A stretch of DNA of 64,000 nt from Ramlibacter sp. PS4R-6 (GTDB lineage: Bacteria > Pseudomonadota > Gammaproteobacteria > Burkholderiales > Burkholderiaceae_C). The notes under the pieces are model-generated. The model made no database searches. It saw only the letters and a program-made list of their open reading frames with translations, and was not told the origin of the DNA. Positions 1 through 8,694 of the stretch are shown here, one piece after another; positions within the stretch are counted from its first letter, which is position 1, and every line of letters begins with the position of its first letter. Where the stretch lies: the NCBI RefSeq assembly GCF_037572775.1, contig NZ_JBBHKA010000001.1, forward strand, positions 1,798,001 through 1,862,000, read 5' to 3'. Both the position numbers and the translations under genes were made by a program.

Positions 1-1121
1 GCGTCGAGCCCGGCGCGCTGTGGATCCACGCGGTGTCGCTGGGCGAAACGCGCGCCGCCGCGATCCTCGTCGAGCAGCTGCGCAAGCTGCAGCCGGACAT
101 CCGCATCCTGCTCACGCACGGCACGGCGACCGGCCGCGCGGAAGGCGAGCGCATCCTGCGCAAGGGCGACATGCAGGCGTGGCTGCCGTGGGACGTGCCC
201 AAGGCCGTGCACGGTTTCCTCAACCACTTCCGCCCCCGCGCCGGCGTGCTCATGGAGACCGAGGTGTGGCCCAACCTGGTGGCGGGCTGCAAGGCGCGCG
301 ACATCCCGCTGGCGCTGGCCAACGCCCGCTTCTCGGAAAAGTCGATGAAGCAGACGCTGCGCCTGGCACGCCTGGCCCGCCAGACGTACGGCACGCTGGC
401 GGCCGTATGGGCGCAGACCGATGCGGATGCGCAGCGGCTCGCGCAGGTCGGCGCGACGGTGAAGCACGTCTTCGGCAACCTCAAGTTCGACGCGACGCCC
501 GATCCCGTGCAACTGGAGCGCGGGCGCGAGTGGCGCGACACGCTCGACCGGCCGGTCGTGATGTTCGCCAGTTCCCGCGAAGGCGAAGAAGAGGCGTTCT
601 TCCAGCTGCTGCAGTCCGAGGACGGCCTCGAAGGCGTGCAATGGCTGGTGGTGCCGCGGCATCCGCAGCGCTTCGAGGAAGTGGTGCAGCTCGCCGAACT
701 GCATGGCCTGACGGTGTCGCGCCGCACCGACTGGCCCGACGCCCCCGAGGATGCGCAGGTGTGGATCGGCGATTCGCTCGGCGAGATGGCGCTGTACTAC
801 GGCCTCGCGGACGTCGCCTTGCTGGGCGGCAGCTTCGCCAAATTGGGCGGCCAGAACCTGATCGAGGCCGCGGCCTGCGGTTGCCCCGTGGTGATGGGCC
901 CGCACACGTTCAACTTCGCCGAGGCCGCCGAGCTGTCGCTGGCCGCCGGCGCGGCGCAACGCGTGCCCGATATGCGCGAGGGCGTGCTCGCGGCGGTGGC
1001 ATGGGCCTCCGACATCGAGCGCCAGCTCGCGGGCCACCGCGCCGCGCTGGGGTTCGCGGCGGCTCACCAGGGCGCGGCGCGCCGCACGGCCGAGGCGCTG
1101 CTGGCGCTGGTGGGGCGCTGA
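1..1121 (+). CDS. waaA: 3-deoxy-D-manno-octulosonic acid (Kdo) transferase, 5' end outside window
   Basis: The enzyme transfers Kdo from CMP-Kdo to lipid A on the inner face of the inner membrane, a core step of lipopolysaccharide synthesis. The frame is open from base 3 and the visible part encodes 372 residues. It begins inside the family motif WIHAVSLGETRAA, so roughly the first 50 residues and the start codon lie left of the window. Further family motifs are METEVWPNL and, near the C terminus, GGSFAKLGGQNLIEAAACG followed by a PVVMGPHTFNF stretch, the GT30 nucleotide-sugar binding region. The stop overlaps the next start by one base (TGATG), so the antiporter gene is probably translated with it. 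The family assignment is secure. Confidence 0.95.
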   Translation, partial: VEPGALWIHAVSLGETRAAAILVEQLRKLQPDIRILLTHGTATGRAEGERILRKGDMQAWLPWDVPKAVHGFLNHFRPRAGVLMETEVWPNLVAGCKARDIPLALANARFSEKSMKQTLRLARLARQTYGTLAAVWAQTDADAQRLAQVGATVKHVFGNLKFDATPDPVQLERGREWRDTLDRPVVMFASSREGEEEAFFQLLQSEDGLEGVQWLVVPRHPQRFEEVVQLAELHGLTVSRRTDWPDAPEDAQVWIGDSLGEMALYYGLADVALLGGSFAKLGGQNLIEAAACGCPVVMGPHTFNFAEAAELSLAAGAAQRVPDMREGVLAAVAWASDIERQLAGHRAALGFAAAHQGAARRTAEALLALVGR

Positions 1122-2368
1122 TGTCGCCGCTGGAACTCGTCGGCGCGCTGGCGGCGGTGGTCGCGCTGCTGGGCGTGATCAACCACCGCTTCATCGGCCT
1201 GCCCGACACGCTGGGGATCATGGCGGCGGGCTCGCTCTTCGCGCTGGTAATGGCGCTCGTCGGCCGCCACGTGCCCGGCGTCGTCGAGTGGGCGGAGGGC
1301 GTCGCCTCGCACATCGACTTCACCGAGATCGTGTTCCAGGGCCTGCTGGGCGTGCTGCTCTTCGCGGGCAGCCTGCACACCAACCTGGCCGACCTGGCGC
1401 GCCACCGCGGGCGCGTCTTCCTGCTGGCGACGCTGGGCGTGGCCATCTCGACGCTGGTCGTGGGCTTCGGTGCGCACCTGCTGCTGGCGCTGGTGGGCGT
1501 GCCCATCGCGCTGAAGTACTGCCTGTTGTTCGGCGCGCTGATCTCGCCGACGGATCCCATCGCCGTGCTGGCGCTGCTCAAGACCATCGGCGCGCCGAAG
1601 TCGCTGGAGATCGACATCGCCGGCGAGAGCCTCTTCAACGACGGCACCGGTGTCGTGGCGTTCCTCTTCATGCTGGGCATCGTGAGCGGCGCGTACGAAC
1701 CCACGCTGGCCACCGTCGCGAAGCTGCTGGCGCTGGAAGTGCTGGGCGGCCTGCTGCTGGGCCTCGTCGTCGGCTACGCGGCGTTCCTGGTGCTCAAGGG
1801 CGTGGACAGCTACCCGGTGGAAATCCTGCTGACCATCGCGCTGGCCACCGGCGGCTTCGCGCTGGCGCAGCGCCTGCACGTCTCGGCGCCGCTGGCCGTC
1901 GTGGTGATGGGGCTGGTGATCGGCAACCACGGCGCCGAAAGCGCGATGAGCGACACCACGCGGCGCTACATGTTCCAGTTCTGGGAACTGGTCGAGGAAA
2001 TCCTGAACCTGATGCTGTTCGGCCTGATGGCGCTGACGCTCCTGGCCTTCGCCGGCGGCGACCGCTCGTGGCTGCCCGCCCTGGCGCTCGTGCCGGTGGT
2101 GCTCGTGGCCCGCTTCGCCAGCGTCGGCCTGCCGGCGCTGATGCTGCGGCGCTTCATCCCGCGCCGCACGCCGCACGCCGTCAAGGTGCTCACCTGGGGC
2201 GGGTTGCGCGGCGGCATCTCGGTGGCGCTGGCGCTGTCGCTGCCGGCCTTCCCGGGGCGCGACGTGCTGGTGATGGCCACCTATGCGGTCGTTCTCTTCA
2301 GCCTGCTCGTGCAGGCGCCCACGCTGGGGCCGCTGCTGCGAAAGCTGGAACTGGGGCAGCGGAAGTAG
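1121..2368 (+). CDS. CPA1-family Na+/H+ antiporter (NhaP type)
   Basis: This is a 415-residue polytopic inner-membrane protein predicted to exchange sodium (or potassium) for protons. It has about twelve hydrophobic segments. The CPA1 signatures are present: FGALISPTDPIAV at about residues 137-149 and GESLFNDGTGVV at about 168-179, the latter containing the Asn-Asp pair (N173-D174) of the ion-binding site. A late motif, WGGLRGGISVALALSLP, is also typical of NhaP-like exchangers. The ATG overlaps the waaA stop by one base, which fixes the start and implies translational coupling. Which cation is moved cannot be told from sequence. Confidence 0.92.
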   Translation: MSPLELVGALAAVVALLGVINHRFIGLPDTLGIMAAGSLFALVMALVGRHVPGVVEWAEGVASHIDFTEIVFQGLLGVLLFAGSLHTNLADLARHRGRVFLLATLGVAISTLVVGFGAHLLLALVGVPIALKYCLLFGALISPTDPIAVLALLKTIGAPKSLEIDIAGESLFNDGTGVVAFLFMLGIVSGAYEPTLATVAKLLALEVLGGLLLGLVVGYAAFLVLKGVDSYPVEILLTIALATGGFALAQRLHVSAPLAVVVMGLVIGNHGAESAMSDTTRRYMFQFWELVEEILNLMLFGLMALTLLAFAGGDRSWLPALALVPVVLVARFASVGLPALMLRRFIPRRTPHAVKVLTWGGLRGGISVALALSLPAFPGRDVLVMATYAVVLFSLLVQAPTLGPLLRKLELGQRK

Positions 2369-2392
2369 CACACTAGGGTTCCGGAGGGGACC

Positions 2393-3454
2393 ATGGGCAC
2401 ACCCGCCAGGGCGCGCGTGCGGCGCGCCGCACCCAGGAGCAGGACGAAGGCGGTGAACCTCGCGCTGCAAGGCGGCGGCGCGCACGGCGCCTTTGCCTGG
2501 GGTGTGCTCGACCGCCTGCTCGAGGACGGCCGCATCGCCTTCGAGGGCATCAGCGCCACCAGCGCCGGCGCGATGAACGCCACGGTGCTGGCCTGGGGCT
2601 TCACGCACGGCGGGCGCGACGGCGCGCGCGAGTCGCTAGCAGCTTTCTGGCAGGGCGTCTCCGAATCCGGCATGAAGTACAGCCCCTACCGCGGCATGCC
2701 GTGGAGCGCGCACACGCACGACTTCTCGCTGGAGCGCTCGGGCAACTTCGTGTTCATGGAGATGGCCACGCGATTGTTCTCGCCGTACCAGCTCAACCCG
2801 TGGAATTTCAACCCGCTGCGCGAGGTGCTGGAGGCGCACGTCGATTTCGAGCGGCTGCGTCGTGAGTCGAGCGTCAAGCTGTTCCTCGCCGCCACCAACG
2901 TCGAGACCTGCAAGGTGCGCATCTTCAAGGCCAACGAGATCACGCCCGACGCGGTGCTGGCCTCGGCCTGCCTGCCCTTCCTCTTCCAGGCCGTGGAGAT
3001 CGAAGGGCAGTTCTACTGGGACGGCGGCTTCCTCGGCAACCCGGCGATCTTCCCGCTGATCTACGAATGCGACTCGCAGGACGTCGTGATCGTGCACCTG
3101 AACCCGATCGTGCGCGAAGGCTGCCCGCGCACGGCCTCCGACATCATGAACCGCATGAACGAGGTCAGCTTCAACTCCTCGCTCATGCGCGAGATGCGCG
3201 CCATCGCCTTCGTCACGGCGCTGATCGACAAGGGCCAGCTCTCCGACCGCGAGTTCAAGCGCATGCACATCCACTCCATCCGCGCCGACGAGGAGATGGT
3301 GCAGCACGACGCCTCCAGCAAGTTCAACCCCGAATGGGGCTTCCTCACCCACCTGCGCGACCAGGGCCGGGCCCACGCCGACGAATGGCTGGACCGGCAT
3401 TTCGCCTGCATCGGGCGGGAGTCGTCGGTGGACATTCGGGCGGAGTTTCTTTGA
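2393..3454 (+). CDS. patatin-like phospholipase family protein
   Basis: This is a 353-residue predicted lipid acyl hydrolase. The oxyanion-hole motif GGGAHG lies at residues 27-32, the nucleophile elbow at ISATSAGAM (Ser57), and the Asp of the Ser-Asp dyad in YWDGGFLGN (Asp210). The usual elbow is GxSxG; here the first glycine is alanine (A55-T-S57-A-G59), which is unusual but keeps the serine. A strong ribosome site (ggagggga) lies 8 bases before the ATG. There is no clear signal peptide, so it is probably cytoplasmic or membrane-associated, or delivered by another route. It is followed by a repeat-rich non-coding block. Confidence 0.9.
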   Translation: MGTPARARVRRAAPRSRTKAVNLALQGGGAHGAFAWGVLDRLLEDGRIAFEGISATSAGAMNATVLAWGFTHGGRDGARESLAAFWQGVSESGMKYSPYRGMPWSAHTHDFSLERSGNFVFMEMATRLFSPYQLNPWNFNPLREVLEAHVDFERLRRESSVKLFLAATNVETCKVRIFKANEITPDAVLASACLPFLFQAVEIEGQFYWDGGFLGNPAIFPLIYECDSQDVVIVHLNPIVREGCPRTASDIMNRMNEVSFNSSLMREMRAIAFVTALIDKGQLSDREFKRMHIHSIRADEEMVQHDASSKFNPEWGFLTHLRDQGRAHADEWLDRHFACIGRESSVDIRAEFL

Positions 3455-3479
3455 ACGATTGACTTGTTTTCGTCGTGGG

Positions 3480-3741
3480 GCTCGCGTCAGGCGGTGCCCG
3501 GCAGCCGGCCTGGCGTACGCCCTCCTGCTGCCGCAGGAGGGTGCGCTGCCTCCTTTGCCGCCGCGGCTAACGCGGCCGAACTCGCTGCGAGACGGCCTAC
3601 GGACCGTCTCTCCGCTCAAACATTCGTCCGCGAGTCAGATCCGAGTGCGCGAGCGTGCTTCGCACTTTCCTCGCTTGCGCCGCGGCGGCGCGGGGGCTGC
3701 CGGGACTCAAGGCCGGCTGCCGGGCACCGCCTGACGCGAGC
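3480..3741. repeat. 27-bp perfect inverted repeat pair
   Basis: The left arm 3480-3506 (begins gctcgcgtcaggcggtgc) is the exact reverse complement of the right arm 3715-3741. The 208 bases between them contain the hairpin 3520-3541 and one arm of the 68-bp repeat. Confidence 0.85.
3520..3541. repeat. hairpin-forming palindrome
   Basis: CCCTCCTGC and GCAGGAGGG pair perfectly around the four bases TGCC. The site is 65 bases after the patatin stop and could end transcription or form part of the surrounding repeat element. No T-run follows, so it is not a classical intrinsic terminator. Confidence 0.6.
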
Positions 3742-4016
3742 GGGGTGTGCGACCCGGGCGCGTTCATTTGGCACCTTCGAAAGACACTGGATCCCGGCCT
3801 GCGCCGGGATGACAGCACAGGGGGATCAAGGGATGGGTCTCTCGCGGCAGGCGATGTCCGGCAAGGCCAATTTCGATCTCCGGCAGCCCCCGAGAAGGCG
3901 CGGCGACAAGGGAGGAAAGCGCCGCGAGGCGCGCGACCGCTTCGTGAACTGACTCGCGGGCGAATGTCTGAGCGGAGAGACGGTCCGCAGGCCGTCTCGC
4001 AGCGAGTTCGACCGCG
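3571..4016. repeat. 68-bp inverted repeat pair with four mismatches
   Basis: Arm 3571-3638 and the reverse complement of arm 3949-4016 agree at 64 of 68 positions by direct comparison. Similarity continues more weakly outward on both sides. The arms enclose about 310 bases that contain the short GC palindrome and one arm of the 28-bp repeat. Long, nearly identical arms suggest a recent duplication-inversion or a mobile-element remnant. Confidence 0.85.
3787..3813 (-). repeat. short GC palindrome (ATCCCGGC family), copy 1
   Basis: It reads CTGGATCCCGGCCTGCGC on the plus strand and, on the minus strand, matches the copies at 8658, 28268 and 33977. The core is an 8-bp stem, ATCCCGGC/GCCGGGAT, with a four-base loop. 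Confidence 0.85.
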
Positions 4017-4106
4017 CCTAGCCGCGCCGCCCGCAGGAGGCAGCACTACCCCGCGCAAGCGGGGGCGGTATCGCATGCGGCCTTGCCGGACATCGCCTGC
4101 CGCGAG
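3841..4106. repeat. 28-bp perfect inverted repeat pair
   Basis: Arm 3841-3868 (begins ctcgcggcaggcgatgtc) is the exact reverse complement of arm 4079-4106. It overlaps the 68-bp pair in an interleaved way, so the two pairs cannot both form simple hairpins at once. Confidence 0.85.
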
Positions 4107-4207
4107 CCCCGGACCGCAGCACACACCCTCAACTGTTTCCCGCAGGCGACACCCCCCAAGGCCCGCCCCCATTGAATTCCCGGCCCGGGACTGTTACCTT
4201 GCAACGA

Positions 4208-5197
4208 ATGGATTACCCGGCCGCCGTCATCGCGCAGTCGTCCGCCGCCTCGCACTTCGAGACGACGGAACCGGGGCGTGCGGTGCGGCAGTTCACGGGG
4301 GTGTACGGGCCGCATTCGCTGGCCGTGCCGAATGCCCAATTGCAGTTGCGCATGCGCAGCTTCGAGCTGGCGCAGCTGCACATCGCGCAGATCCGCTACG
4401 GCGCGCCCGTGACCACCTCCATGTCGCAGCCGCATCCGTACTGGGTGTTCTCATACGTGTGCGCGGGCGAGTCGTCGGTGCACCAGCGTGCCAGCGCCGG
4501 CGACGGGCAGACGTACACCGCCGGCACGGCGGGCGTGAACAACCCCGAGAACGTCGCCGACCTCGTGATGTCGCCGGACCTCGAGCTGGTGAACATCCGC
4601 GTGAGCGCGGCCGACATGCGGGCCGCTTGCGGTGCGCTGCTCGGCGCCGAGCACGCGCAGTCGCTGCGTTTCGACGACCGCGCCGAGGTGGGCAGCGAGC
4701 CCGTTCGCATCCTCATGCGCGTGGTGCGCAACCTCGCCGACGCCACGCGCCATGCGCACCCGGCGGCGCGGCGCTACGAATCCACCTTGCGCGACGCGGC
4801 CTTGTACGAGCTGCTCATGGGCTGGCCCAACTCCGCGCTGCGCGCTTCGCAGGCGCAAGAGGCCCTGCCCGAATCGACACGCCGCGCGCGCGACTACATC
4901 CACGCGCATGCGTCGGAGGCGCCCACGGTCGCTGAGATCGCGGCCGCGGCCGGCGTGGGCGTGCGCGCCCTGGCGCTGGGCTTCGAGAAGCACTTCGGCA
5001 TGGCGCCGCTGCGCTACCTGCAGCAGGTGCGGCTGGACGGCGTGCGGGCTGAGCTCACGCTGGCTCGCGAGGGCGACACGGTCACGCGCATCGCGCTGGA
5101 CTGGGGCTTCGCCAACCTGGGCGTGTTCTCGGCGCGCTACCGCGAACGCTTCGGCGAACCGCCGGCCGAGACACTCAGGCGACACCTGCGCCGCTGA
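4208..5197 (+). CDS. AraC-family transcriptional regulator
   Basis: This is a 329-residue DNA-binding regulator. The N-terminal two-thirds resembles the AraC ligand-binding type domain (AraC_binding_2 like). The C-terminal ~100 residues carry the double helix-turn-helix: TVAEIAAAAGVGVRALALGF and, later, VTRIALDWGFANLGVFSARY, ending with the RERFGEPPAETLRRH signature. I chose the ATG at 4208; an in-frame TTG at 4172 would add 12 residues of no family character. It lies directly upstream of a TonB receptor and an esterase in the same direction and probably controls their uptake and hydrolysis function. The inducer is unknown. Confidence 0.88.
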   Translation: MDYPAAVIAQSSAASHFETTEPGRAVRQFTGVYGPHSLAVPNAQLQLRMRSFELAQLHIAQIRYGAPVTTSMSQPHPYWVFSYVCAGESSVHQRASAGDGQTYTAGTAGVNNPENVADLVMSPDLELVNIRVSAADMRAACGALLGAEHAQSLRFDDRAEVGSEPVRILMRVVRNLADATRHAHPAARRYESTLRDAALYELLMGWPNSALRASQAQEALPESTRRARDYIHAHASEAPTVAEIAAAAGVGVRALALGFEKHFGMAPLRYLQQVRLDGVRAELTLAREGDTVTRIALDWGFANLGVFSARYRERFGEPPAETLRRHLRR

Positions 5198-5289
5198 ACT
5201 TCCGATTCGGGACAGGCGCGCTTCCGAAAGCGCATAGACCCCGTGCGGCTGCGCTCCGAGACTGGAGTCTCCACCACTGGAGGAGACAC

Positions 5290-7506
5290 ATGAAACGCGC
5301 GATGTTCCGCCGCCACGCAATCGCCGCCGCCTCCCTGGCGGCCCTGGCCCCGATGGCCCCCGCGCAGGAAGCCACTGCGCAACTCGAACGCATCGTCATC
5401 ACGTCCGAACGGCGCATGACCCTGCTGGACACCACGCCCGCCTCGGTCACGGCGCTGCCCGGCGGGAAGCTGCAGGAGTCGGGCTACACCGGCATCGAGG
5501 ACGTCGTGAACCTCGTGCCGAACGCCACGCTCACGGGCCAGACCGGCAACAACGCGCAGCTGTACGTGCGCGGCATCGGCAACGTCTTCATCCTGGCCGG
5601 CGGCGACCCCGGCGTGGCGCTGTATTCGGACGGCGCCTACGTCTCCGACCAGACCTCGTCGAACGTGTCGCTCTTCGACCTGCAGCGCGTCGAGGTGCTG
5701 CGCGGCCCGCAGGGCGCGCTGTACGGTCGCAATGCCACCGGCGGCGCGATGAACCTGATCTCCGCGCTGCCGACGGACAGTTTCCGCGCCAGCGCGAACG
5801 TGGTGCTGGGCAACTACGGCCGCAAGGAATCGGAAGGCTTCGTCTCCGGGCCGGTGGCAGGCGAGGGCAGCACCAGCATGCGCGTGTCCTACCAGATCAA
5901 GAAGCTCGACGGCTGGACCAGCAACCCGCTCGCCGGCACGGTGTCGGGTCCCGTGGTCTCGGGTTCCTCGACGACGGCGCCGAAGAAGCTGGACGAAGTC
6001 GATTCGCAGGCGCTGCGCATCCAGTCGCTGACCAACTTCGCCAGCGGCAGCAAGCTGCGCCTGATGGCCGGCTACTACCACGAGGACGACACCGGCCAGA
6101 GCGTGCCGCTGCTGGTCGACCCGGTGATGATCCCGGGCCTGCTGTACGGCGTGTCGCCCAGCACCAACCCGCGCATCCAGAAGAGCCAGGGCTCCGAGAA
6201 GCGCATCGAGGTGGGCCAGCTGCTGGCCAACTGGTCGATGCCGGTCGGCGACAACACGCTGGACGTGACGGCGAGCTACCGCAAGAGCCGCGCCGACCAC
6301 CTGTTCGACAGCGACGGCACCGAGGCGCTCGTGGCCTCCACCGGCTTCAAGACGCGCAGCACCGACAAGAGCCTGGACGTGCACCTGACCTCGGCCGACG
6401 GCGTGCCCTTGCAATGGCTGGTGGGCGCGACGCTGCTGCGCTTCGACCAGACGCAGGACGTGGATGTCTCCAGCCAGGTGCCCCTGGGCTTCCTGATGCC
6501 CGGCGGCCCCTTCAACGTGGGCGTGCCGCTGCAATTCCTGCTGGGCGGCAAGGTCGAGACCTCGTCGGCGGCCGTCTACACCGACCTGCGTTACCAGGTC
6601 ACGCCGAAGGTGGCCCTGCTGGGCGGCCTGCGCCTGAACCGCGACCACAAGGTGGCCGACGAGTTCCAGAACATCGCGGTCTTCGGCATCGCGGGCACCA
6701 ACCACCTCGACGCGAGCTGGACCAGCGTGCCGGCCAGCCTGGGCGTCGAATACAAGATCAGCGACGGCTCGATCGCCTATGCGCGCGTGTCGCACGGCTT
6801 CAAGTCGGGCGCGGTGAACCTCGGTTCGCTGCAGCCGAGCATGGTGAAGCCCGAGACGGTGATCGCCGGCGAGGTGGGCTACAAGGTGGACTTCGCCGAC
6901 CGCCGGGGCCTGTTTAGCGCGGCCGCGTTCACCAGCCGCTACAAGGACATGCAGGTGTCGCAGGTGGGCATCGCCAACGTGATCCTGGCGAACGCCTCCA
7001 AGGCGCGCATCGACGGCGCGGAACTGGAGCTGTCGTACAAGCCCATCCCGCCGCTCACGGTGAACGCAGCGGTCGGCATCATGGACCCGCGCTACACCGA
7101 CTTCACCAACGTCGACCTGCGCAATGCGCCGACCACGGTGGTCAACGTGCGCGGCAACCAGCTCGCCAACGTGCCCAAGTCGAATGCCGCCATCGGCGTC
7201 GAGTACGCGCTGCCCATCAGCGGCTGGCGCGCCACCGTGCGCGCCGACTACGTGTACCGCGGCAAGGTGTACTTCACCGAGTTCAACACGCCCGACGCCG
7301 TGCAGGAAGCCTTCTCCATGGTGAACCTGGCCTTCTCGGTCAAGCCCGTGCAGGGCAACTGGAAGCTGTTCGGCTGGGTGAAGAACGCCACCAACAAGAC
7401 GGCGATCACCAGCATGAGCGTGGCTTCGCCCGTGCTCGGCGCGGCGCGCCAGGTGACGTACACGCCGCCGCGCATGTTCGGCATCGGCGCGCAAGTGGAC
7501 TTCTGA
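5290..7506 (+). CDS. TonB-dependent outer-membrane receptor
   Basis: This is a 738-residue outer-membrane active transporter. A signal peptide ends near APMAPAQ (about residue 26). A TonB-box-like ERIVITSERR follows, then the plug domain with RVEVLRGPQGALYGRNATGG, then a long beta-barrel ending in QVDF with the terminal Phe required for barrel assembly. The ribosome site ggagga lies 7 bases before the ATG. It sits between an AraC regulator and an esterase whose ATG comes two bases after this stop, so the receptor and the hydrolase are probably co-translated and act on the same imported compound. Sequence alone does not reveal the substrate. Confidence 0.93.
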   Translation: MKRAMFRRHAIAAASLAALAPMAPAQEATAQLERIVITSERRMTLLDTTPASVTALPGGKLQESGYTGIEDVVNLVPNATLTGQTGNNAQLYVRGIGNVFILAGGDPGVALYSDGAYVSDQTSSNVSLFDLQRVEVLRGPQGALYGRNATGGAMNLISALPTDSFRASANVVLGNYGRKESEGFVSGPVAGEGSTSMRVSYQIKKLDGWTSNPLAGTVSGPVVSGSSTTAPKKLDEVDSQALRIQSLTNFASGSKLRLMAGYYHEDDTGQSVPLLVDPVMIPGLLYGVSPSTNPRIQKSQGSEKRIEVGQLLANWSMPVGDNTLDVTASYRKSRADHLFDSDGTEALVASTGFKTRSTDKSLDVHLTSADGVPLQWLVGATLLRFDQTQDVDVSSQVPLGFLMPGGPFNVGVPLQFLLGGKVETSSAAVYTDLRYQVTPKVALLGGLRLNRDHKVADEFQNIAVFGIAGTNHLDASWTSVPASLGVEYKISDGSIAYARVSHGFKSGAVNLGSLQPSMVKPETVIAGEVGYKVDFADRRGLFSAAAFTSRYKDMQVSQVGIANVILANASKARIDGAELELSYKPIPPLTVNAAVGIMDPRYTDFTNVDLRNAPTTVVNVRGNQLANVPKSNAAIGVEYALPISGWRATVRADYVYRGKVYFTEFNTPDAVQEAFSMVNLAFSVKPVQGNWKLFGWVKNATNKTAITSMSVASPVLGAARQVTYTPPRMFGIGAQVDF

Positions 7507-7508
7507 CC

Positions 7509-8654
7509 ATGGCGGCCGAAGTCGTCCAGGGCCACTACGCGGCCCGCTTCTCGCCGCTGCACGACCTGTTCGAGTCGTTGATCGTGAGCGGCCGCGACGT
7601 CGGCGCGTCGCTCGCGGTCACGATCGACGGCGAAACCGTCGTCGACCTGTGGGGCGGCTGGACCGACGCCGCGAAGACGAAGCCGTGGCAGTCCGACACG
7701 ATCATCAACGTGTGGTCCAGCACCAAGCCCATGGTGTCGCTGGTGGCGCTGATGCTGGCCGACCGCGGCGAGATCAACCTGGACGACCCCGTGGCGCGCT
7801 ACTGGCCCGAGTTCGCGGCCAACGGCAAGGGCGGGGTGCGGGTGCGCCACCTGCTGTCGCATTCCTCGGGCGTGCCGGGCTGGGAACAGCCCATGGTCAC
7901 CGAGGACCTGTACGACTGGGACAAGTGCACGGCGGGCCTTGCGGCGCAGGCGCCGTGGTGGCAGCCCGGCACCGCCACCGGCTACCACGCGCTGAACTAC
8001 GGCTTCCTGATCGGCGAGGTGATGCGGCGCGTGACGGGCATGAAGCCCGGCGAGCTGTTCGCGAAAGAGGTCGCAGCGCCCTTGAAGGCCGACTTCCACA
8101 TCGGCCTGGCCGACCGCGAGTTCCAGCGCGTGGCCAACGTGATCCCGCCGGAAGTCGCGATCGACGTGTCGCAGATCGACCCGTCCACCGTGACGTTCCG
8201 CACCTTGTCGAACCCGCCGCCGAACGCGCCCGCCAGCTCGACGCCCGAGTGGCGCCGCGCCGACATCGGCGCGTGCAACGGCCACGGCAACGCGCGTTCG
8301 CTCGCTCAGGTGCAGGCTGTGGTGGCCAACGACGGCGTGGCCGGCGGCAAGCGGCTGCTGTCGCCGCGCATGGTGTCGCGCATCTTCGAGCTGCAGAACA
8401 ACGGCATCGACCTGGTGCTGGGCCTGCCGGTGCGCATGGGGCTGGGCTACGGCCTGCCGCACCCGCAGCTGACGCCCTTCATCCCCGAGGGCCGCTGCGC
8501 CTTCTGGGGCGGCTGGGGCGGCTCCATCGTGCTGGCGGATGCCGACCGCCGCATGACCGTGTCCTACGTGATGAACAAGATGGAAGGCGGCACGGTGGGC
8601 GGCACCAACGCCGCCGAACTCGTGGCGTGCGCGTACAACATCTTCGGCGTGTGA
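7509..8654 (+). CDS. serine hydrolase of the class C beta-lactamase / esterase (EstB) fold
   Basis: This 381-residue protein has the beta-lactamase-related fold. The SxxK nucleophile motif is SSTK (Ser70, Lys73), and a second motif, GYHALNYGF, occupies the YxN position with Tyr as general base. HLLSHSSGVPGWEQP is a further family block. There is no signal peptide, which favours a cytoplasmic esterase over a periplasmic beta-lactamase or penicillin-binding enzyme. It begins two bases after the TonB-receptor stop, so an esterase acting on the imported compound is the simplest reading. Its 3' end is followed by a short GC palindrome. Confidence 0.88.
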   Translation: MAAEVVQGHYAARFSPLHDLFESLIVSGRDVGASLAVTIDGETVVDLWGGWTDAAKTKPWQSDTIINVWSSTKPMVSLVALMLADRGEINLDDPVARYWPEFAANGKGGVRVRHLLSHSSGVPGWEQPMVTEDLYDWDKCTAGLAAQAPWWQPGTATGYHALNYGFLIGEVMRRVTGMKPGELFAKEVAAPLKADFHIGLADREFQRVANVIPPEVAIDVSQIDPSTVTFRTLSNPPPNAPASSTPEWRRADIGACNGHGNARSLAQVQAVVANDGVAGGKRLLSPRMVSRIFELQNNGIDLVLGLPVRMGLGYGLPHPQLTPFIPEGRCAFWGGWGGSIVLADADRRMTVSYVMNKMEGGTVGGTNAAELVACAYNIFGV

Positions 8655-8657
8655 CCT

Positions 8658-8684
8658 GTCATCCCGGCGCAGGCCGGGACCCAG
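8658..8684 (+). repeat. short GC palindrome (ATCCCGGC family), copy 2
   Basis: GTCATCCCGGCGCAGGCCGG followed by GACCCAG, a near copy of the repeat at 28268. It lies between two convergent genes and is followed by tgtttttc, so it may also serve as a transcription terminator for the esterase gene. Confidence 0.85.
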
Positions 8685-8694
8685 TGTTTTTCTC

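Larger units (their letters stand above)
3455..4207. other. non-coding block built of nested inverted repeats
   Basis: About 750 bases between the patatin and AraC genes hold no convincing gene. The open frames here lack ribosome sites and family features. The block is largely made of inverted repeats: a 27-bp perfect pair (3480-3506 with 3715-3741), a 68-bp pair (3571-3638 with 3949-4016), a 28-bp perfect pair (3841-3868 with 4079-4106), a hairpin at 3520-3541 and one copy of the short GC palindrome found elsewhere in the window. The composite looks like a non-autonomous or REP-like element, but no transposase or target duplication was recognised. Confidence 0.75.

Noticed and set aside
3459..3952. 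Open frames inside the repeat block as small genes
   Set aside because: They run through the inverted-repeat arms in several frames, have no ribosome site or family features, and their composition follows the repeats.
5137..7494. A 785-codon open frame antisense to the TonB receptor
   Set aside because: It is a mirror of codon bias on the opposite strand, has no ribosome site and overlaps a well-supported receptor completely.
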